Of a stretch of 6,446 nucleotides of DNA, positions 1 through 5,293 are shown one piece after another. A model generated the notes under the pieces. The model ran no database searches and had not been told where the DNA came from. It saw only the letters and a list, made by a program, of their open reading frames with translations. How positions within the stretch are numbered: position 1 is the first letter of the stretch; each line of letters opens with the position of its first letter. Source of the DNA: Cyanobacteria bacterium UBA8803 (GTDB taxonomy: Bacteria > Cyanobacteriota > Cyanobacteriia > Cyanobacteriales > Coleofasciculaceae). The translations under genes and the position numbers were made by a program. The stretch covers positions 1-6,446 of the forward strand of contig DNXU01000523.1 in the NCBI GenBank assembly GCA_003505715.1, in the 5' to 3' direction.

Positions 1-11
1 GAGCCTAGTCG

Positions 12-34
12 AAACCCGCTCTGCGACAGGGTTT
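12..34 (+). terminator. Weak hairpin, possible terminator of an upstream gene
   Basis: AAACCC at 12-17 is the reverse complement of GGGTTT at 29-34, giving a 6-bp stem with an 11-nt loop. It is followed by ATTATG rather than a proper T-run, so it is a poor intrinsic terminator by itself. It may mark the end of a gene lying left of the window. Confidence 0.2.
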
Positions 35-70
35 ATTATGGGTGATTGGCCTGACATAAAATGATTCCAC

Positions 71-110
71 TCCCTCACCCCCTCACTCCCTCACCCCCTC
101 ACTCCCTCAC
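71..110. repeat. Five tandem copies of an octamer, YCCCTCAC
   Basis: Units at 71-78, 79-86, 87-94, 95-102 and 103-110 alternate exactly between TCCCTCAC and CCCCTCAC, giving a strictly pyrimidine/A strand. A degenerate partial unit (TTCCAC) precedes the array at 65-70, and a run of seven G follows at 111-117. It resembles the short tandemly repeated sequences common in cyanobacterial intergenic DNA, although the classical STRR units are heptamers. Copy number is likely variable between strains. Confidence 0.85.
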
Positions 111-116
111 GGGGGG

Positions 117-135
117 GCCAAGAGTAACTCTTGGC
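117..135. promoter_or_regulatory. Palindrome CCAAGAG-TAA-CTCTTGG, hairpin or operator
   Basis: Positions 117-124 pair perfectly with 128-135 around a TAA centre, an 8-bp stem. As DNA it is a symmetric site that could bind a dimeric regulator; as RNA it would fold into a tight hairpin. No T-run follows, so it is not an intrinsic terminator. Which role applies cannot be decided from one sequence. Confidence 0.45.
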
Positions 136-201
136 AAACTCCGCCTGTCATCTGCTAGATTAGTGGGAATTTCCGTGAGGAGAAGGTGACGGGATGAGAG
201 G

Positions 202-223
202 GGTTGGTGAAGGGAAACCAACC
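202..223 (+). promoter_or_regulatory. Leader hairpin GGTTGGT / ACCAACC
   Basis: GGTTGGT (202-208) and ACCAACC (217-223) form a perfect 7-bp stem with the 8-nt purine loop GAAGGGAA. It lies about 80 bases before the first start codon of the operon. If transcription starts upstream of it, this would be a structured element of the 5' leader; no known riboswitch class is recognisable. Confidence 0.35.
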
Positions 224-301
224 GAGTTGATTGTGAATTAAGGACTTTGGCTGGTTCGATTCATTTATATCTATCAACTGCCATTTGGTGCGAGGAAACT
301 A

Positions 302-715
302 ATGTCTGACAACGATAAAAGCTCCATTGGACTGGCTGAATTTATTCAACAGGTTAAACAAGACCTTCTCTCTGTTGCACCGGGTCAGGATAAGGATGCT
401 CCCTTCCTATTTGTAGAGTCTGTAGAACTGGAACTACAAGTTACTGTCAAGCGGACTGCCAAGGCAGGTGCCAAAGGGGGTATCAAAATTAATGTGTTGG
501 GAACTGGGGGAGAGGTAGGAGTCGAAGCGGGTGGTGATTTAGGACGAGATGACGTTCATAAAGTGGTAGTGAAACTGTCGCCACTCTTTGATAAGGAGTA
601 TCTGATGGAGGCTTACAAATCTCTGCGTTCGGAACAGGTGCTACCGACACTGAATAAGAGTATACAGGCGCTCTTTAAAGGCAACGATGAAGATGTTGAT
701 GCGGGCGTTATGTAA
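302..715 (+). CDS. Trypco2 domain protein, accessory to a protease-based conflict system
   Basis: This 137-residue acidic protein has no signal peptide or membrane segment, so it is probably cytoplasmic. Residues about 8-100 match the Trypco2 (trypsin-co-occurring) family: an N-terminal helix (IGLAEFIQQVKQDLL), a strand FVESVELELQVTVKR, a Gly-rich basic segment (residues 54-68), the stretch INVLGTGGEVGVEAGGD, and a closing strand VHKVVVKLSPL. The last 35 residues form a less conserved acidic tail. Family knowledge says Trypco2 occurs beside trypsin-like or other peptidases in VMAP-type conflict loci and may regulate or be a substrate of the protease; the exact job is unknown. Here the adjacent protease is a CHAT enzyme 27 bp downstream. 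The ATG is preceded by GAGGA (292-296) with a 5-base spacer, which supports this start. It is the first gene of the apparent operon. Confidence 0.8.
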   Translation: MSDNDKSSIGLAEFIQQVKQDLLSVAPGQDKDAPFLFVESVELELQVTVKRTAKAGAKGGIKINVLGTGGEVGVEAGGDLGRDDVHKVVVKLSPLFDKEYLMEAYKSLRSEQVLPTLNKSIQALFKGNDEDVDAGVM

Positions 716-723
716 TCTCCTGA

Positions 724-731
724 GCGATCGC
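724..731. repeat. HIP1 octamer GCGATCGC (one of four)
   Basis: The highly iterated palindrome HIP1 is characteristic of many cyanobacterial genomes. This copy is in the gap between the Trypco2 and CHAT genes; others are at 1073-1080, 4233-4240 and 4389-4396 inside genes. Several CGATCG-containing near matches occur as well (around 859, 3667, 4083 and 4118). This is the main evidence for the host lineage. Confidence 0.9.
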
Positions 732-742
732 TAGCTAGTGTT

Positions 743-2371
743 ATGGAAATCCTGACTATTTACCTCTCAGCCGTTGATGCTGCCCAATTCAAGGTGATTG
801 CTCGCTCCAAGGTTGGGCAAGCCGAGGCAGATTCCAGGCTACCTTTCTTTGAGACTGCCGATCGCTGGCGCACAACTCTGATTAAAGCGTTAGAAGTTAA
901 CGAATTTCGGTCTTCTGCCTTTCAGCGCGAGGGAGAGCAGGAATGGATGGTGGAGCAAGAGCTACTCACTCAGGATGGGGAAAGCTTCCATCCCGCAATG
1001 TTAGATCGCATTGGACAGGCGATGTATGAATCGCTTTTTCCCGTGGGAGGAGTGCGAGATGTGCTGCAACGGGCGATCGCCCATGCTGAAGACAACTCCA
1101 CACAACTCCACATTCAACTGGAATTTAACGCTGAAATTACCAAACACAGCCGTCTACCTGACTACCCCTGGGAGTTAGCGCACGATCGACAGAAGTTTCT
1201 TGCCCATCACCAGGTTAGGTTTTCTCGCCATATTGCCCATGGGGCAACCATACCTAACTTGCTACCTGTTCAGCAACTCAATGTACTCTTAGTTTCCTCT
1301 GCCGCATCAGATGTGGAAAATAAGTTACTGCCTTTGTCCAAGAAGGAGCAAAAAGCGGTTCTCAGGGGTTTAGAGAAGGCACAAGCGGAGGGACATGTCC
1401 GTGTAGACGTTCTAGAGACAGCTTCCCTAAACCAGTTAAGAATTTATTTGACAGAACACCAAGGCAACCAGGCACCGCATGTCTTTCACTTTGATGGTCA
1501 TGGTTTTTTTGGCAGACGCTGTAATATATCTTCATGCCGAACCATTCATGGAAATCTGAGTACAGAAAAATGCCAGAACTGTGGGGTAGCGTTACCAGAA
1601 CCGCAAGGATATCTGCTGTTTGAAACACAAGAGGATGAACCGGACTATGTCAGCGCCAAAGAGTTAGGGGAATTGCTCCAGAAAAGCAGCTTTGGAAATG
1701 ATTCAACTCAACAGCGGGGTGGTGTGGCTGTGGCGGTGTTAAGTGCCTGCAAATCTAGCATGGCATTGGGTGGAGAATCGGTCTTTAATGGCGTAGCGCA
1801 GCAGTTGATTAGTCACAGGATTCCTGCTGTTGTGGCAATGCAGTACACCATTAGAGTTGATGCTGCTACCCAATTTAGCGAGCAATTCTACCGCTCTTTA
1901 GGTTGTAAGAACTCGTTAGCGACGGCTATCAGTCAGGCACAGGAAGCAATGGGTGGGGAGGGCAATCAGTGGTATCGTCCTGTGTTGTATCTGCGTTGGG
2001 AGGATAATGAAGGAGGGCAGCTTTTTGGGATTACTCACTCTGAAACAGAAAGTTCAAGTTTAAATTCTCCAATTTGCTCAGATTTTCGGTTCCCGCTCAA
2101 ATTAACAGCTCCGCAGCGCAAACAATTGCGAGTTGCACTAATGAGCGCCTTTCCCGAACGCGATAACTTAGCTCTTCTGTTTGAGGATGATTTGGGTGTA
2201 CCACTCAATCAAATAGTCAACGTTAACAATTTCTATGAAAAAGTTGTTGCCGATGCCATTAAATGGGCTGAAAGTGATGGAAAAATTTCGGTTCTAATCG
2301 AAAAAGCTTTATATACTAAACTTGATAATCTTGAGCTTCAAGGATTTGTCAAAACCTTATCGGAAAGCTAG
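743..2371 (+). CDS. CHAT-family cysteine protease with C-terminal EAD1 domain (predicted effector)
   Basis: This 542-residue protein is the likely effector of the system. Residues 1-130 are an N-terminal region I cannot name. The CHAT (caspase HetF associated with TPRs) domain covers about 130-430: the YPWELAHD motif (141-148), a core strand LNVLLVSSA (179-187), the catalytic His motif VFHFDGHG (His253) and the catalytic Cys motif AVLSACKSS (Cys336), followed by PAVVAMQ (361-367) and WYRPVLYLRW. Both dyad residues are intact. Between them sits a four-Cys insertion (Cys260, 265, 277, 280) that may bind zinc. Residues about 454-540 form an EAD1 domain (LTAPQRKQLRVAL, SAFPERDNL), matching the one at the N-terminus of the next gene's product. 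The ATG is the first after the preceding in-frame TAA; only a weak ribosome site is visible, so translation may depend on coupling with the Trypco2 gene. The cleavage target is unknown. Confidence 0.88.
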   Translation: MEILTIYLSAVDAAQFKVIARSKVGQAEADSRLPFFETADRWRTTLIKALEVNEFRSSAFQREGEQEWMVEQELLTQDGESFHPAMLDRIGQAMYESLFPVGGVRDVLQRAIAHAEDNSTQLHIQLEFNAEITKHSRLPDYPWELAHDRQKFLAHHQVRFSRHIAHGATIPNLLPVQQLNVLLVSSAASDVENKLLPLSKKEQKAVLRGLEKAQAEGHVRVDVLETASLNQLRIYLTEHQGNQAPHVFHFDGHGFFGRRCNISSCRTIHGNLSTEKCQNCGVALPEPQGYLLFETQEDEPDYVSAKELGELLQKSSFGNDSTQQRGGVAVAVLSACKSSMALGGESVFNGVAQQLISHRIPAVVAMQYTIRVDAATQFSEQFYRSLGCKNSLATAISQAQEAMGGEGNQWYRPVLYLRWEDNEGGQLFGITHSETESSSLNSPICSDFRFPLKLTAPQRKQLRVALMSAFPERDNLALLFEDDLGVPLNQIVNVNNFYEKVVADAIKWAESDGKISVLIEKALYTKLDNLELQGFVKTLSES

Positions 2372-2424
2372 AACTCCTTAATGTAGATATGAAGTAGACA
2401 TAGCAGCTCTAACTAAGGCACTTA

Positions 2425-3615
2425 ATGGTGTTAACAGCAAGACAGTATAAAGACCTACGAGAAGCATTGGTTTCGGCATTTCCCAATGATGATTATCTGG
2501 AAATGATGCTACAAGATGAAGTCAGCCCGCCGATTTCAATTCCTAGTGCTGACGACTATCGCCTTAGGGTTTTTAGATTGGTTCAAAATGCTGGAGCTGA
2601 AGGGAGATTGAGAGAGTTAGTCATTGGAGCTTCACGGGCAAAGCCAGGAAATCCTAACTTAAAAAGTTTTGTGGGCGACAATCTTCAGGCTCTCCTAGAA
2701 GTAGATTCTAATTTTCTGGCTACGGATCTACTATCATCGCTAATTCATTATCTGGATTCTATTACAGACTTTGCTGGGGGTATTCTATCTGCCTGCATTC
2801 AAACTTTGCCCGATCTCGATGTAAATCATCCCACCTTGAGAGAACAGCTTTTAAACAATGATTTGAGCGCTGCTGTAAAGTGGTTAATACTCTTAGAACT
2901 TTTCCTAACAACCTATGGCAAGAATGCTGAAGGTGATTTATACATCATTATCTTTGTTAAAAACCTGCGAGACAGCAAAACTTTAGCTCTTAATGCTAAT
3001 AAACGCGACCTGACTAAGTGGTTAAACGATCTTCCTGTAGAATTACAGCCTGCTAAAATCACGTCTGAACAGGTTGCTAGTCCAAGTAGACCTTCTAATG
3101 AAAAGCTGAAAAACTTGCAAGCCTATTTTTTGATTACCGTTGAGCCGCCGGAAATTACTACTCAAACTGGCAAGTTTGGCATTAATGGCTATTTAATTAG
3201 TCGGGTAGGTAATGAAAACAAATTTACTGAGTTTAAGGTGATTACCCTGCAAGCTCCCCCCGATGAAAAATCAACTGAGGCTATCGAGGTAAGACAACAG
3301 AAAAAAGGCTTGTTTTGTACGTTACAGCAGATTGAGTATTGTTTACCTGACTGGTTGCTCCAGGCGCAAGAAGCCATCGATAATCGATGCACAAAACTAC
3401 AGACTGATTTCGATTTAGATTTCCGTCCCGTCTATGATTTAACAGTTGAATTTTGGTTGCCTTTTGAGCATTTAGCTGCCGCTGCTGATACTTGGAAGGT
3501 TTATATAGCGGTTCCCACTATCGTGAGGTACACCAGAGTCTTTGATTTAAACCTTTCAGCTTTCAATTTGTACCTCACGACCACGAGAAAGGCTATAGTC
3601 AACCTGTTCGTCTGA
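2425..3615 (+). CDS. EAD1-VMAP adaptor, N-terminal part, truncated by a MITE-like insertion
   Basis: This frame encodes 396 residues. Residues 1-83 are an EAD1 domain (LTARQYKDLREALVSAFP, then GRLRELVIGA and KPGNPNLKSFV). Residues about 90-205 are a mainly helical middle region (LTTYGKNAEGDLYIIIFVKNL), and from about 228 the C-terminal VMAP-C module begins (AYFLITVEPP, FGINGYLISR, VYDLTVEFWLPFEHL). True homology stops at Tyr360 (position 3504); the last 36 residues are read from the inserted element and the out-of-frame gene, ending at TGA 3613-3615. VMAP is known as the adaptor that links the MoxR-vWA core to effectors. The start has AAGG (2415-2418) six bases upstream, and an in-frame TAA at 2410-2412 excludes a longer protein. 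Without most of VMAP-C the product is probably non-functional for coupling, although its EAD1 could still bind the CHAT protein. Deleting 92 bp restores a 554-residue protein. Confidence 0.85.
   Translation: MVLTARQYKDLREALVSAFPNDDYLEMMLQDEVSPPISIPSADDYRLRVFRLVQNAGAEGRLRELVIGASRAKPGNPNLKSFVGDNLQALLEVDSNFLATDLLSSLIHYLDSITDFAGGILSACIQTLPDLDVNHPTLREQLLNNDLSAAVKWLILLELFLTTYGKNAEGDLYIIIFVKNLRDSKTLALNANKRDLTKWLNDLPVELQPAKITSEQVASPSRPSNEKLKNLQAYFLITVEPPEITTQTGKFGINGYLISRVGNENKFTEFKVITLQAPPDEKSTEAIEVRQQKKGLFCTLQQIEYCLPDWLLQAQEAIDNRCTKLQTDFDLDFRPVYDLTVEFWLPFEHLAAAADTWKVYIAVPTIVRYTRVFDLNLSAFNLYLTTTRKAIVNLFV
3504..3597. mobile_element. 94-bp MITE-like element with 28-bp inverted ends and TA flanks
   Basis: The left end 3504-3531 and the right end 3570-3597 are imperfect inverted repeats, matching at 21 of 28 positions. 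Both begin with TATAGC, and their inner 11 bases TCGTGAGGTAC match perfectly. The 38-bp AT-rich centre codes for nothing. The outermost TA at each end fits a target duplication of the kind made by IS630/Tc1-mariner transposases, which would have to act in trans; none is encoded here. Removing one TA plus the 90-bp core (92 bp) rejoins the two halves of the VMAP gene in frame, strong evidence that this is an insertion. From memory, TATAGCGGTT-type ends occur in cyanobacterial miniature elements, but I cannot name the family. Confidence 0.85.
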
Positions 3616-3632
3616 AACGCCGCAATCGTGTT

Positions 3633-4181
3633 GTGGGTAAAGAATATCGAGTCGTTGTGCGTTCCTACGATCGCTTTATCGATCCGGATGCCCTCAACGA
3701 ACTGAATCGCACCTGGCAGAATTTCAATGACTTTTTGCACAAACTGTCAGATATGGCATCCGTGCAACAAAAATTTGAACAGGTCGATTGCTGGGAGCGT
3801 TTGAAAAACATACAGCAAAAATCAGTTAATCAGCCATTTCCGGGCTTAACCCTGACATGTCCCCTATGCTTAGATCAATATCAGGAGCAGCGAGAGAATC
3901 TCTTTGCCTGGATGCTTGCAGCAGGGGTTCCTATGGCTTTGTGGTCTAGATGTTGTGATTTGGCTGACCTCCAGCAAAAAATGGATGAGCTACTAACTGC
4001 CGACACCCTCTGTCAGTTAGATCAACTGTGGGAAGATCAATTGTTGGAACAAATAAAAAAGAGCCGTCAATTAGCTAATGACGATCGACACCTGGGACAT
4101 CATCTGGCAATCTGGTGCGATCGACCGAATCGTCTGATAGAACTGAAGCAATTTCTAGAGACCGGGAGGCTGAGTGCATGA
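3633..4181 (+). pseudogene. VMAP-C remnant, C-terminal part of the interrupted adaptor gene
   Basis: This is the 3' part of the gene starting at 2425; the homologous frame actually resumes at 3598, right after the element. The 182 residues from the GTG at 3633 hold the rest of the VMAP-C module: GKEYRVVVRSYDRF, a helical stretch (residues 18-45), CPLCL, the conserved-looking GVPMALWSR motif (residues 98-106) and HLGHHLAIWCDRPNR near the end. There is no ribosome binding site before the GTG, so independent translation is doubtful. The stop TGA (4179-4181) overlaps the ATG of the MoxR gene. The reading frame is otherwise intact with no further stops, suggesting the insertion is recent or that the fragment is still under selection. 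Confidence 0.8.
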
Positions 4182-5293
4182 GTGAAACCCAGACGAATTG
4201 GCAGGTGTTTCGGGGCGATTGCACCCAAGATGGCGATCGCATCAAACAGTTACCGCCACCTCCCCCGTGGCGTCAGTTTCGCTCGCCACAGCACAATGAT
4301 GGTGCAACACCAGAAACTACAGCCCAAAAACAAGCAGCCAAATACTGGCAACAGCTACAGTCTCTAGCTGAAAGTGAAGACAATAATCGCGATCGCCTGC
4401 GGGGTCAAAGTTTTCGCATTCGCAAGGATCAAGCCAATGTAATTCAAGCTGTCAATGCGGCACTGGCTTTGCGTCGTCCCTTGTTGGTTACGGGCAGACC
4501 GGGTTCTGGCAAAACCTCCTTGGCTTATGCTATTGCCTACGAGCTTAAATTAGGTCCGGTTCTGATGTGGCCGATTACAGCTCGATCCATCTTGGAAGCG
4601 GGACTCTATCGCTATGATGCCATTGCTCGCTTGCAAGATGCCCAGTTGCGTAAGCAGCAAGCCGAATTAGGAAGGGATGTTGCTCCTGAACGACCCATTG
4701 GCGACTATATCCAGCTCGGTCCTCTCGGCACAGCCTTCTTACCTACCCCCTACCCTCGCATCCTCCTCATTGATGAGATTGACAAAAGCGACATCAATCT
4801 GCCCAATGATTTATTGAATCTCCTTGAAGAAGGTCAGTTTGAAATCTCTGAACTAGTAAGGCTCAAAGATTGCGAGTTTGCCAATGATGCAACTCAGACA
4901 ATGAGTGTCCGCACCGCAGACGACTTGAGGGTTCCCATTGCAGGGGGAAAAATCCGCTGTGATGCCTTTCCCTTGATTATCATGACTAGCAATGGCGAGC
5001 GAGATTTCTCCCCTGCTTTCCTGCGTCGGTGCCTCCGCGTTGAGATGCCTAAGCCTGAGAAAACAGATCTCTACAACATCGTCGAGGCTCATTTGACTAC
5101 AGCCGTTGCCAATCAAGTCGATGACCTGATTCAACGTTTCTTTAGCAAAACAGATACTGAAGCCGCCCTACTCGCTACCGATCAATTGCTCAATGCCGTG
5201 TATCTTCGTAAGTATGGGGCGCAAGTTGAAGCCAATGGTGAACTGGAAAAATTAATCTTAGCTGCCCTAACCAGTACGGGGAGCAGCGGATGA
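4178..5293 (+). CDS. MoxR-family AAA+ ATPase of the vWA-MoxR-VMAP system
   Basis: The 371-residue protein is a cytoplasmic AAA+ ATPase of the MoxR type. An N-terminal extension contains a Pro-rich PPPPPWRQF motif (26-34) and a helix around residues 50-66. The ATPase core follows: Walker A GRPGSGKTS (106-114), Walker B ILLIDEIDKSD (195-205), and a sensor-1/arginine-finger segment IIMTSNGERDFSPAFLRRC (267-285), all intact. MoxR ATPases work with vWA proteins, like the MoxR-vWA chaperones that insert metals or remodel partners; in VMAP loci they are thought to supply the NTP-dependent switch. I choose the ATG at 4178, not one 63 bases upstream in the same frame. It has GGGAGG at 4164-4169 eight bases before it and makes an ATGA overlap with the VMAP stop; the longer version would overlap the VMAP gene deeply. 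The stop overlaps the next ATG the same way. Confidence 0.92.
   Translation: MSETQTNWQVFRGDCTQDGDRIKQLPPPPPWRQFRSPQHNDGATPETTAQKQAAKYWQQLQSLAESEDNNRDRLRGQSFRIRKDQANVIQAVNAALALRRPLLVTGRPGSGKTSLAYAIAYELKLGPVLMWPITARSILEAGLYRYDAIARLQDAQLRKQQAELGRDVAPERPIGDYIQLGPLGTAFLPTPYPRILLIDEIDKSDINLPNDLLNLLEEGQFEISELVRLKDCEFANDATQTMSVRTADDLRVPIAGGKIRCDAFPLIIMTSNGERDFSPAFLRRCLRVEMPKPEKTDLYNIVEAHLTTAVANQVDDLIQRFFSKTDTEAALLATDQLLNAVYLRKYGAQVEANGELEKLILAALTSTGSSG

Larger units (their letters stand above)
1..301. other. Non-coding region upstream of the operon, with repeats and hairpins
   Basis: I see no convincing gene here; the longest readings from the left edge stop at 43-45 and 62-64. The region holds a weak hairpin (12-34), a five-copy octamer repeat (71-110), a near-perfect palindrome (117-135), a purine-rich stretch (about 174-215) that can pair with the octamers, and a hairpin at 202-223. 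It presumably contains the operon promoter. An AT-rich TATATC at 266-271 could serve as a -10 element, but no well-spaced -35 is visible, so I do not call a promoter. Confidence 0.6.

Noticed and set aside
1..64. Possible 3' end of an upstream gene (frames ending at 43-45 or 62-64)
   Set aside because: Only 14-20 codons are visible and no family can be recognised, so neither frame can be called.
71..110. The tandem octamers as a CRISPR array
   Set aside because: Units are contiguous 8-mers with no spacers, so this is a simple tandem repeat.
1362..1628. Minus-strand open frame of 88 codons opposite the CHAT domain
   Set aside because: It lies antisense to the region coding the catalytic His and Cys cluster, has no recognisable domain and is explained as a shadow of the CHAT gene.
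3375..3389. 15-bp palindrome CATCGAT-A-ATCGATG
   Set aside because: It is inside the VMAP coding frame without a partner copy or flanking signal; treated as chance.
3501..3740. Minus-strand open frame of 79 codons across the inserted element
   Set aside because: It reads through the element and antisense to VMAP-C with no family resemblance; not a transposase.
4182..4367. Plus-strand 61-codon frame inside the start of the MoxR gene
   Set aside because: Overlaps the MoxR N-terminus in another frame, with no motif; the 4178 frame carries the Walker motifs.
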